A stretch of DNA of 64,000 bases from Phyllobacterium sp. OV277. GTDB lineage: Bacteria; Pseudomonadota; Alphaproteobacteria; Rhizobiales; Rhizobiaceae. This document shows, piece by piece, positions 25,624 to 33,332 of the stretch. Position numbers and translations under genes: made by a program. The DNA lies in contig NZ_FNIY01000003.1 of the NCBI RefSeq assembly GCF_900104355.1, positions 186,001-250,000 on the forward strand. Direction: 5' to 3'. A model generated the notes under the pieces. The model saw only the letters and a list, made by a program, of their open reading frames with translations. It ran no database searches and was not told where the DNA came from. Every line of letters begins with the position of its first letter. The stretch's first letter is position 1.

Positions 25624-26922
25624 TTAGCCCACAACGCGAATGCGTGGGCTTGTTTCTTTTTTCAGCATCAGTTCGCTCAGAGCCCAGACCAACGCATCAA
25701 CACGGTCGGGCGAACGTCCACTCGACAATCCTGCATGAGTGAAATCACACATTTCATCCTCCAGCGCGGGAAAGCGGCCGGCGTGCCGAACCTTGCCCTG
25801 TTCATATAATGCGGCGATGGGCTCAGCCCGCAGCGCTTTGCCGCGATTGGCCCGCACGCCACGAACTGGCACAGTGTTATCCTCAGCAGCGATAACAGCG
25901 GCAACCATATCGCCGCCCTGGTTTATCTCAGCCACGATCAGATCGGCCTCCAGCCTGTAGAACAGCTGGGTGGAACGTTTGGCCCATTGAATAGGTTTGG
26001 CCGGACCAAAACTCTCATCGGCGAGTATCCACCCCATACCTTCCGCATCGACCCCTGCAGCAACGATCCCGCAAGCGTCGGACTTTCGCGTTGCGCTGGC
26101 TGGCGGATCAATGGCGACGATAATCCTTTGCATTTCCGGGATGTCGGCACGATAAATCTCTTCCATCATCGTCCGCGACCACAGGGCATCGCGGCGCTCC
26201 TCAATCAGTTCGCCATCTAGCTCCTGTCGTCCCAGCCGCGTTCCACCGTAAAGCTTTTCCATATGCGCAAGAAAGCTCTGGGCCAGATTGGCATTATTCT
26301 CGGCGGTGCGCATCCGGCTCACCAAAACAGTTCTGTCGTTCATCAAAGCCTTCAGCGAGGCGGTCGGCTTTGGTGTTGTTGTTACAACCTGCTTCGGATT
26401 GTCGCCAAGCCGCAAACCAAATTGCAGCATGTCCCAGGTTTCCTGCGCATGTTTCCATTTCCCCAGCTCATCACACCAAGCCGCGCCAAATTGCGGTCCG
26501 CGCAAACTATCCGGATCTTCGGATGAAAACATCGCCGCCGTCGCGCCATTGGCCCAGATGAGCCGCCGGCGCGTTGCCTCAAAGCGCGGGCGTTCAGTCC
26601 GCGACACCGCCATGATGCCGGACGGCCCGTCAATCATAACTTCGCGCACATCCGCAAGGGTTTCACCAACCAGTGCGATGTTGAGCGCGGCTGGCGATTT
26701 GAATGGCGGAAATCCATGCACAATGCTGTTGACCCACTCGGCTCCGGCGCGGGTCTTGCCGGAACCCCGCCCGCCAAGGATCAGCCACGTGCGCCAGTCA
26801 TGATATGGCGGCTGTTGACTGGCCCGTCCCTGAAATATCCATTCATTGGTCAAAGCCTGTATCTGCATGGGGCTGAGATTGTTGGCGCACCAGTTGATCA
26901 GCTCGGCATAGGGCAAGTTCAT
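25624..26922 (-). CDS. GTA terminase large subunit (gp2-type)
   Basis: A 432-residue packaging motor. The Walker A motif is LILGGRGSGKTRAGAEW, followed by an ATPase core with FGAAWCDELGKWKHAQETWDML (Walker B region with acidic DE) and a coupling motif VVTTTPKPTASL. The nuclease half has VAIDPPASATRKSDACGIV and ends with the HAGLSSGRSPDRVDALVWALSELML region typical of GTA terminases. ATG 26922 (MNLPYAEL) has GGAAG upstream; a start 12 nt earlier is possible. The 5' end overlaps the small subunit gene by 80 nt, unusually long. RcGTA packages random host DNA headfuls. Confidence 0.93.
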   Translation of the reverse strand: MNLPYAELINWCANNLSPMQIQALTNEWIFQGRASQQPPYHDWRTWLILGGRGSGKTRAGAEWVNSIVHGFPPFKSPAALNIALVGETLADVREVMIDGPSGIMAVSRTERPRFEATRRRLIWANGATAAMFSSEDPDSLRGPQFGAAWCDELGKWKHAQETWDMLQFGLRLGDNPKQVVTTTPKPTASLKALMNDRTVLVSRMRTAENNANLAQSFLAHMEKLYGGTRLGRQELDGELIEERRDALWSRTMMEEIYRADIPEMQRIIVAIDPPASATRKSDACGIVAAGVDAEGMGWILADESFGPAKPIQWAKRSTQLFYRLEADLIVAEINQGGDMVAAVIAAEDNTVPVRGVRANRGKALRAEPIAALYEQGKVRHAGRFPALEDEMCDFTHAGLSSGRSPDRVDALVWALSELMLKKETSPRIRVVG

Positions 26923-27337
26923 GGATTCTTCCATCAATGCGAACCAGCACTTCACGCAATTCATCCGGACCCAACATCACGATGGAGCGTTGCTGTTCGG
27001 TCCGCTTCTGCTGCATTTCACTGAGCCGGTCCATGGTCCGTGCCAGTTGCGCCAACGCATCCAGCCGCGTCTTGGCTGACGCCGTTTCATCGCCTAGTTG
27101 CAACTGACCCAGCTCCTTGCGCAAAAGCTCCATGAGATCGCGAATAAGGGTAAGTTCACTATTTTGACATTCGAGATATTGCAGCGTCAGCCCGTCATCG
27201 ATGACAAGCAGCTCAAATTCCGCTTTGCTGACCCCAAATACCGGCGCCATTTCATCCGTTGAAATTCCGTAATGCCGACAGAGATCATAGGAATGCCGTC
27301 GACAGAGCGATTGCTCGCCGCGCGTCATCATTGTCAT
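26843..27337 (-). CDS. GTA terminase small subunit-like protein (gp1-type)
   Basis: A 164-residue DNA-binding partner of the terminase. The N-terminal part, YDLCRHYGISTDEMAPVFGVSKAEFELLV, looks like a helix-turn-helix, followed by a helical segment ELTLIRDLMELLRKELGQLQ and KTRLDALAQLARTMDRLSEMQQKRTE, which would oligomerise. It is the first gene after the promoter. AAGGATTATCC precedes ATG 27337. The last 80 nt are shared with the terminase large subunit in another frame. Confidence 0.82.
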   Translation of the reverse strand: MTMMTRGEQSLCRRHSYDLCRHYGISTDEMAPVFGVSKAEFELLVIDDGLTLQYLECQNSELTLIRDLMELLRKELGQLQLGDETASAKTRLDALAQLARTMDRLSEMQQKRTEQQRSIVMLGPDELREVLVRIDGRIHELALCRADQLVRQQSQPHADTGFDQ

Positions 27338-27405
27338 GGATAATCCTTGGGGATGTCAGTTCGTTCGCCGGTGGAATTTTCCGGACACATTTCTGACGAT
27401 AACCA

Positions 27406-27435
27406 GAACCTACAGGAGTTCCGTTACGCAGTCAA
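27406..27435 (-). promoter_or_regulatory. Predicted promoter of the GTA cluster with overlapping inverted repeat
   Basis: On the minus strand, TTGACT (27430-27435) and TAGGTT (27407-27412) are 17 nt apart, a good housekeeping-sigma promoter about 70 nt before the first GTA gene. The half-sites GAAC-N8-GTTC (27406-27421) span the -10 box and the spacer and could be an operator. An A/T-rich stretch lies upstream (27436-27480), a possible site for IHF or MucR-type proteins. Confidence 0.6.
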
Positions 27436-27482
27436 GGACTATTTTCCTAAATATGATTATTTTCTTTTAAGTCTTTGAATAG

Positions 27483-28112
27483 TCAGGCGGCTTTCTTCCA
27501 GCCCAGTGCCAGCAGGCCCGCCCCAATCATCAACGATCCACCGGTGCGATTGACGATGCGTTGGACTTTTGGCTTGCGGATAGTCTGGCGCGCCATGGAT
27601 GCCATCAGCGCGTAGGTGCCAGCGTTGAGTGTCGCAAGCACAAGGAATGTCGTTTCAAAGATCACCATCTGGGTAAAAACCGGACGTGTTGTGTCGAGAA
27701 ACTGCGGCAGGAAGGCCACGAAGAAAATGATGCTTTTCGGGTTCAGCGCCGTCACCACATAGGTATGCAGAAAAATACGCAGCGCACTTTCATTCGTCTC
27801 GGGAGTATCACTCGCAGCGGTATCGGCAACTGGAGCGCGCCAGAGTTTGATACCGAGATAAATCAAATAGGCTGCCCCGATCCATTTGAGTACAGTGAAG
27901 ATAGCAGCAGAGGCCGCAAGCAGCGCACCAAGGCCGAGCATCGAAGCGGTCATAGCGGTAAAATCACCCAGCGCCACACCCGCAACGGTTGCAGCGGCAA
28001 AGCGACGGCCATGACCAAGCGCATAGGAAATAACAAGCAGAATGGTTGGTCCGGGAATCGCCAGAAGGATTGCCGATGCCGCGACGAATGCCAGCCAATG
28101 TTCAATAGACAT
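27483..28112 (-). CDS. LysE/RhtB-family amino acid exporter
   Basis: A 209-residue membrane transporter. The N-terminus MSIEHWLAFVAASAILLAIPGPTILLVISYALGHGRRF carries the family signature with PGP in the first helix; six membrane segments are visible. GGGAG precedes ATG 28112; the longer frame adds a non-conserved stretch. It lies directly upstream of the GTA promoter on the same strand, separated by about 50 nt from the -35 box. Substrate is probably an amino acid or homoserine lactone-like metabolite but cannot be fixed. Confidence 0.9.
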   Translation of the reverse strand: MSIEHWLAFVAASAILLAIPGPTILLVISYALGHGRRFAAATVAGVALGDFTAMTASMLGLGALLAASAAIFTVLKWIGAAYLIYLGIKLWRAPVADTAASDTPETNESALRIFLHTYVVTALNPKSIIFFVAFLPQFLDTTRPVFTQMVIFETTFLVLATLNAGTYALMASMARQTIRKPKVQRIVNRTGGSLMIGAGLLALGWKKAA

Positions 28113-28403
28113 GCTTGTTTTCTCCCAACCCAAAAACACAGCAATCCATCGCCGCAAAACAATTGCAAGTGGAATTTTCGGCGGAATTTTTAAAAGCCCA
28201 AAACCCATCAAATCTTGGTGCGAATCCCCCTACCCCTTGTGGCATGACAATAAAAAGAGTTAGATTTTTCCTCAAGATAGGAAGGGATGAAACGGACTGC
28301 CCAAGCCTTATAACGGCCATCATAAGAAGCTGTTAAGCGTAATCGGCTACACCATATCTTCGCGAGAAGACGTTGGCTGACGACAGGCAGACAAGAGATT
28401 GGC

Positions 28404-30572
28404 ATGATGAACGAGCCTCGGGCCAAAGACACTCTGGCCAAGAACAAACCCAAGCGATTCAAGGTCTCGCCGCTGCTCGGACTTGATGCGTGGATTGATT
28501 CGTCGCTCTACGAGTTGCGTTTCCGCCTTGCCGAATTCTGGGAAGATACAACGATCTTCTTCCGCCGCTTCCACGTATCAGGCTGGCGGCGCGCGGTTGT
28601 GGAGGTGCTCAGTGAAGGTTTTACCTGGGGCACCGCCGGTTCCGTGGTGATGCTGACGCTTGCCATTCCCGCCTTCCATGATACCGAAAAGAACTGGCGC
28701 ACGCGCGACGATTTTGCCGTTACCTTCCTTGATCGCTACGGCAACGAGATCGGCCAGCGGGGTATTCTGCATCGGAGCGCCGTTCCCATCGATGAATTGC
28801 CTGACCATGTGATCAAGGCTGTTCTTGCGACGGAAGACCGTCGCTTCTTTGACCATTTTGGTATTGATTTTCTTGGCCTTTCCCGCGCCATGACGGAAAA
28901 TCTGCGTGCCAATTCCGTGGTTCAGGGTGGTTCCACCATCACGCAGCAGCTGGCGAAAAACCTGTTCCTGACCAATGAGCGCAGCCTTGATCGCAAGATC
29001 AAGGAAGCCTTTCTGGCGCTGTGGCTGGAATCCAATCTTTCCAAAAAGGAAATCCTGCAGACCTATCTCGACCGCGCCTATATGGGGGGCGGTACATTCG
29101 GCATTGCGGCAGCCTCCGAATTCTATTTCGGCAAGAGCATCAAGGATGTCAATCTGGCTGAGGCCGCCATGCTCGCAGGCCTGTTCAAGGCTCCGGCCAA
29201 ATATGCACCGCATGTCAATCTGCCTGCTGCCCGTGCGCGCGCCAATGTTGTGCTCAGCAATCTCGTGCAGGGCGGTCTGATGACTGAAGGTCAGGTTGTT
29301 GGTGCCCGGCGAAATCCCGCAACGGTTGTGGATCGCGGCCGGTCCGAAAGCCCTGATTATTTCCTCGACTGGGCGTTTGACGAGGTGCGCCGCGTTGGCC
29401 AGAAACTGCCCTCCCACACTTTGGTGGTGCGCACGACGCTTGATACGGGCATCCAGAAAGCCGCCGAAGAATCGGCTGAATATCATCTGCGCCAGTTCGG
29501 CAAGGAATATAAAGTCACGCAGGCTGCCGTCGTGGTGCTCGAAAACAATGGTGCCGTACGGGCAATCGTCGGTGGCCGCGACTATGGTGAAAGCCAGTTC
29601 AACCGCGCCACGGCAGCGCTGCGTCAGGCGGGTTCCTCGTTCAAACCTTACGTCTATGCCGCCGCCATGGAAAAAGGCATGACCCCGAAGACCATGATTT
29701 CAGGCGGTGCTGTTTCGTGGGGCAACTGGTCGCCGCAGAACTATTCCCGTCAATATCTCGGTCAGATCGACCTGACGACCGCGCTGGTCAAATCGATCAA
29801 CACGGTTCCTGTACGCCTCGCCAAGGACTATCTGACAACCGCGCCTATCGTAGCGCTGGCCAAGGCCATGGGCGTGGAATCGGTGATCAGTTCGCACAAG
29901 ACCATGGTGCTCGGCACATCAGGCATGACCGTCATGGATCAGGCAACGGGCTATAATGTCTTTGCCACCGGCGGCATTGCCGGTATACGCCATGCCTTCA
30001 CGCAGATGAGCGACCAGAACGGCAAGGTTCTCTGGGATTGGAAGGCCGACGGGGATAAGCCGCATCGCGCCCTTACGGAAAAGGCTGCATTCAATATGAA
30101 CATCATGCTGTCGCAGGTGCCCGAATGGGGCACCGGACGGCGCGCGGCCCTGCCAATGACGCGCGTGGCGGGCAAGACCGGCACCACGCAGAGCTATCGC
30201 GATGCATGGTTTGTCGGTTTTACCGGCAATTACACCGCCGCCGTCTGGTTCGGGAATGATAATTTCACCCCGACCAAGGAATTGACCGGCGGCATTTTGC
30301 CCGCCATGACATGGCAGCGCTTCATGAATTATGCCCATCAGAATATCGATCTGAAGGCCATTCCGGGCATTGATCCCACCATGCCGAAACAGGAGAAGGT
30401 GGCAGCAGCCAAACCGGCAACGGGTGACGATATTGATGCCCTCAAGGCGCAAGAGCGTCCGCGCGTTCTGTCCAATGCAACCGTTACCTCCTTACGTGAG
30501 ATTGGTCAGGCCCTAAAGGAAGCACCGGAACTGAAACTGCCCGTCCTGCCAGCGAAAGTCTCTGCGCTTTGA
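28404..30572 (+). CDS. Penicillin-binding protein 1A-type peptidoglycan synthase
   Basis: A 722-residue bifunctional cell-wall synthase. One membrane helix lies near residues 78-95. The glycosyltransferase domain shows ATEDRRFFDHFGID (catalytic Glu), GGSTITQQLAKNLFL and RKIKEAFLALWLE. The transpeptidase domain has the SxxK Ser in AGSSFKPYVYAAAME, the SxN motif in KSINTVPVRL and KTGTT in VAGKTGTTQSYRDAWFVG. All active-site motifs are intact. The start may be either of two adjacent ATGs (28404 or 28407). It stands alone, with a 290-nt intergenic space to lysE. Confidence 0.94.
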   Translation: MMNEPRAKDTLAKNKPKRFKVSPLLGLDAWIDSSLYELRFRLAEFWEDTTIFFRRFHVSGWRRAVVEVLSEGFTWGTAGSVVMLTLAIPAFHDTEKNWRTRDDFAVTFLDRYGNEIGQRGILHRSAVPIDELPDHVIKAVLATEDRRFFDHFGIDFLGLSRAMTENLRANSVVQGGSTITQQLAKNLFLTNERSLDRKIKEAFLALWLESNLSKKEILQTYLDRAYMGGGTFGIAAASEFYFGKSIKDVNLAEAAMLAGLFKAPAKYAPHVNLPAARARANVVLSNLVQGGLMTEGQVVGARRNPATVVDRGRSESPDYFLDWAFDEVRRVGQKLPSHTLVVRTTLDTGIQKAAEESAEYHLRQFGKEYKVTQAAVVVLENNGAVRAIVGGRDYGESQFNRATAALRQAGSSFKPYVYAAAMEKGMTPKTMISGGAVSWGNWSPQNYSRQYLGQIDLTTALVKSINTVPVRLAKDYLTTAPIVALAKAMGVESVISSHKTMVLGTSGMTVMDQATGYNVFATGGIAGIRHAFTQMSDQNGKVLWDWKADGDKPHRALTEKAAFNMNIMLSQVPEWGTGRRAALPMTRVAGKTGTTQSYRDAWFVGFTGNYTAAVWFGNDNFTPTKELTGGILPAMTWQRFMNYAHQNIDLKAIPGIDPTMPKQEKVAAAKPATGDDIDALKAQERPRVLSNATVTSLREIGQALKEAPELKLPVLPAKVSAL

Positions 30573-30620
30573 TCGCGCAGTGCTTGCTTATGACCAGCGC
30601 TCCCGTGTAGTCCTGACGCT

Positions 30621-31205
30621 ATGCTTCGAAATGTGCTCCTCGTCCTCATTGCCCTTGTGATCGCCGTTGGCGGCGGAACGCTGAGCGCGTGGTATGCCGT
30701 CAACCGCTTCGACGGCTTTGGCACGCTGACCGTTGGCCAATGGACCGGCTATCCCGATGCGGGTACACCGCAGTCTGACCCCTACGCCAAGGCGCGGGCA
30801 GCGCGCGAGGGGGCGTTTCCGCTGGGCAGTGCGGAAGGTCTTGCCTTCTATGCCTATCGTGACGATCAAGGCCAAGCTCTCAACCGCCGATGCACCTACA
30901 CTATTGACGGCAATAGCCCCAATTCCCGCTTCTGGACGCTCTATCCTGCTGATCTGGCGCTTATCCCGCTTGATCCGGGTGCGGACCGGCTGCCAGCTTT
31001 GCATTCGCGCCAGATTTTCCGCAGCGAAAGCGGCAAGTTCGTCGTCAATGTCTCGCCGAAGGCACAAACAGGCAATTGGCTTGCCACCACAGGCGATGGC
31101 CGCATGGTGCTGGTTATGACGCTTTACGACACCCCCGTCGGCAGCAATTCCGGTCTGGTCGATATGACCTTCCCAACGGTCAAAAAGGTGAGCTGCGATG
31201 GGTAA
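30621..31205 (+). CDS. DUF1214-domain envelope protein
   Basis: A 194-residue protein with an N-terminal helix (MLRNVLLVLIALVIAVGGGTLSAWYAVNRFDGFG) as membrane anchor. The C-terminal DUF1214 region includes CTYTIDGNSPNSRFWTLYPAD, RSESGKFVVNVSPKAQTGNWL and FPTVKKVSCDG. It overlaps the DUF1254 gene by 8 nt, the usual partner arrangement in rhizobia and Brucella. It lies 48 nt after the PBP gene and may be cotranscribed. Function unknown; envelope location inferred. Confidence 0.88.
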   Translation: MLRNVLLVLIALVIAVGGGTLSAWYAVNRFDGFGTLTVGQWTGYPDAGTPQSDPYAKARAAREGAFPLGSAEGLAFYAYRDDQGQALNRRCTYTIDGNSPNSRFWTLYPADLALIPLDPGADRLPALHSRQIFRSESGKFVVNVSPKAQTGNWLATTGDGRMVLVMTLYDTPVGSNSGLVDMTFPTVKKVSCDG

Positions 31206-31743
31206 ATTCCTCCGCGCCCTGCTGTTTGGCCTGATTGGCGCCGGTCTTGTCCACGTCGCCGTGGTGCTGCTCGTGCCCTATTATTCCGATCGGAATGCGT
31301 GGTCGCGCATCTCTGATTATGGCGAGGACTGGGCGTTTCACCCCGTGGTACGGCAAGCCACGCAGGAGACAGTGCCGCTGGCGCTTGATCCGCTGTTTGA
31401 GGCGGTGGCCTGCCGCTTCGATATCACCGATCTTCCCGCCCACATCACTGGTCTTGGCACGGCGCCTTACTGGTCGATTTCGGTCTATAACCGGCAGGGC
31501 GAGAATATTTATTCGATCAACGACCGCACCGCCATTGCAGATCAGCTCGATCTTGTGGTCGCACGGCCCTTGCAGATGATCGAGCTTAACAAGACCAAGC
31601 CCGTTTCAGCGGCCAATTCGGTGCTGATCGAAGCGGATATGGATGAGGGCTTTGTTGTGGTGCGCGGCTTTGTGCCTGATCAGTCGTGGAAAGCGCAGGT
31701 TGACGCTTTTCTGAAAAGCGCCAACTGTTCGCCGCTGCTCTGA
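31198..31743 (+). CDS. DUF1254-domain membrane protein
   Basis: A 181-residue partner of the preceding gene. It begins MGKFLRALLFGLIGAGLVHVAVVLLVPYY, a membrane anchor, then a domain with DPLFEAVACRFDITDLPAHITG and PYWSISVYNRQGENIYSINDR. This matches short DUF1254 proteins paired with DUF1214. The stop is immediately adjacent to that of the converging YciI-type gene, with no space for a terminator. Confidence 0.87.
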   Translation: MGKFLRALLFGLIGAGLVHVAVVLLVPYYSDRNAWSRISDYGEDWAFHPVVRQATQETVPLALDPLFEAVACRFDITDLPAHITGLGTAPYWSISVYNRQGENIYSINDRTAIADQLDLVVARPLQMIELNKTKPVSAANSVLIEADMDEGFVVVRGFVPDQSWKAQVDAFLKSANCSPLL

Positions 31744-32031
31744 TCAGTCGAGCAGCGCTTCCAGCCCCTTTTGCGCCTTGGTCGCCACAAATTGCTGGAT
31801 ATCATAGGTCGCCAGTTTCTTCTGCCAGAACGGGTCTTCGGTGAGAATTGTGCGCAAGGCTTCTTCGCTCTCGCTTCTGGCGAGGATCACGCCGCCGGTG
31901 CGCGGCACTTTGCGGCCCGATGCCAGAAATGTCCCGGATGCATAGTGATGGTCGAGAAAGGCGATATGCCCATCGATAACCGCATCAAGCTCTTCAAGCG
32001 GGGCGACGTAATTCAGCGAGACAACGTACAT
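31744..32031 (-). CDS. YciI-family protein
   Basis: A 95-residue YciI-like protein with ferredoxin-like fold. MYVVSLNYVAPLEELDAVIDGHIAFLDHHYASGTFLASGRKVPRTGGVIL is a typical start with the conserved His–Asp pair (HIAFLDHH), and EDPFWQKKLATYDIQQF near the end matches the family. AGGAG lies 8 nt before ATG 32031. The biochemical role of most YciI proteins is unknown. Confidence 0.9.
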   Translation of the reverse strand: MYVVSLNYVAPLEELDAVIDGHIAFLDHHYASGTFLASGRKVPRTGGVILARSESEEALRTILTEDPFWQKKLATYDIQQFVATKAQKGLEALLD

Positions 32032-32197
32032 GGGGAGGACTCCTGGGGGATTGTAGTACGGATTTCATATAGGGGTGCTAGAGGATGAACAGAACAGCAC
32101 AATTTCAAAAAACATCCGATTTTCGCCGATTGCAAAAACCATTTCGCCGGTTAACCTATCCGTAGAAAAAACATCCAACGCCGCAAAGAAAGCTCCC

Positions 32198-33250
32198 ATG
32201 AAACGTCTGATCATTGCCGGAACTGCCGCCCTTCTCGCCCTTGGGGTTTCGCTGCCTGCTCTCGCCTTTGACCCGCAAAATGCCGAGCGTATCAAGACTT
32301 TGGTCGATACTGGCATGCAGTATTACTGGAGTGGCGGCGACGTCAAAAAGGCGGAAGCGGAGATTTTCAAGGGTATCACCCTGCATGGCCGCTATGATGT
32401 GGTGGAGCAATCCTTTGCCGAAGCCTCGAAACTTGCGCCCGAACAGATGAATTTCCGTTTTGCCGTGGCCTCCTCGCAAATCCTGCAAAAGAAAGTCACC
32501 GAAGCCCGCGCCACCTATGAAGACATTCTGGCAAAGGACCCGACCTCCTTCGATGCGCAGGCTTGGATCGAGGCACTCGCCCGTATTGGCAATGACGAGA
32601 CGGGCGCGACCCTTGCCCATCAGGCGCTTTCAGGGCTCGACCGTGACAAGGCGGAAGCCTATCGCCAGCGTTTTGTGCGCGCCGAACAGATCATTGCGGA
32701 AAAACCCAATGCGGAGATTCCTGCGCTCAAGGGCAAGGTTATGATCGTGGCGCTTGGCTATGCGCTGGCCAAGGACGGCACAATGGAAAAGCCGCTGCTC
32801 GACCGATTGGATGTAACGCTGAAAGCCGCGCAGGCGAACCCTACGGCGCGCATCATGGTCACCGGCGGCCAGCCGCAGGCCGGTGTCACCGAGGGTGATC
32901 TTATGACCAAATGGCTGGTGGAAAAGGGTGTTGACCGCGATCGCATCCTCATTGAAGACAAGTCCAAGGATACGGTCGGCAATGTGCTCAACGTCGCCAA
33001 TCTCCTGAAGCGTCATACGGCGGACAGCGTTATTCTGGTGACGAGTTCCAGCCATATGCGCCGTGCCCGCACGCTGCTCGAAGATGCGCTAAAGCAATAT
33101 GCTATCGGTGCCAATGTTACGCCTGTCGTGGCGCTTGATGCACCGACACTGGAGGAAGCGGCAAAGGTTTCAGCGGATGAGCGGCTGGTGATCTATCGCG
33201 ATCTGATGCGCGTCTCGGGGCTTTGGGCCTATCCCGGTTTGCAGCAATAA
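32198..33250 (+). CDS. Secreted YdcF/DUF218-domain protein
   Basis: A 350-residue exported protein. ATG 32198 gives the signal peptide MKRLIIAGTAALLALGVSLPALAFD, which decides the start over a frame open 123 nt further upstream. A TPR-like helical middle (FKGITLHGRYDVVEQSFAEASKLAPEQMNF) precedes the DUF218 domain (about 185-345), with KVMIVALGYALAKDG, ARIMVTGGQPQAGVTEGDLM, DTVGNVLNVANLL and ILVTSSSHMRRARTLLE. Members are linked to cell-envelope processes; the precise role is unknown. Confidence 0.86.
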   Translation: MKRLIIAGTAALLALGVSLPALAFDPQNAERIKTLVDTGMQYYWSGGDVKKAEAEIFKGITLHGRYDVVEQSFAEASKLAPEQMNFRFAVASSQILQKKVTEARATYEDILAKDPTSFDAQAWIEALARIGNDETGATLAHQALSGLDRDKAEAYRQRFVRAEQIIAEKPNAEIPALKGKVMIVALGYALAKDGTMEKPLLDRLDVTLKAAQANPTARIMVTGGQPQAGVTEGDLMTKWLVEKGVDRDRILIEDKSKDTVGNVLNVANLLKRHTADSVILVTSSSHMRRARTLLEDALKQYAIGANVTPVVALDAPTLEEAAKVSADERLVIYRDLMRVSGLWAYPGLQQ

Positions 33251-33332
33251 ATCCCGCAACGCGAAAAATGCCTGACTGTTTGAAGCATACCCACCGGAGT
33301 TTCCCCCGGCGGGCGGTACTTCAACATGGGCC

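Noticed and set aside
12206-27435. Cluster considered as a normal temperate prophage
   Set aside because: No integrase, repressor, replication genes or attachment sites; gene order and families are those of RcGTA-type agents.
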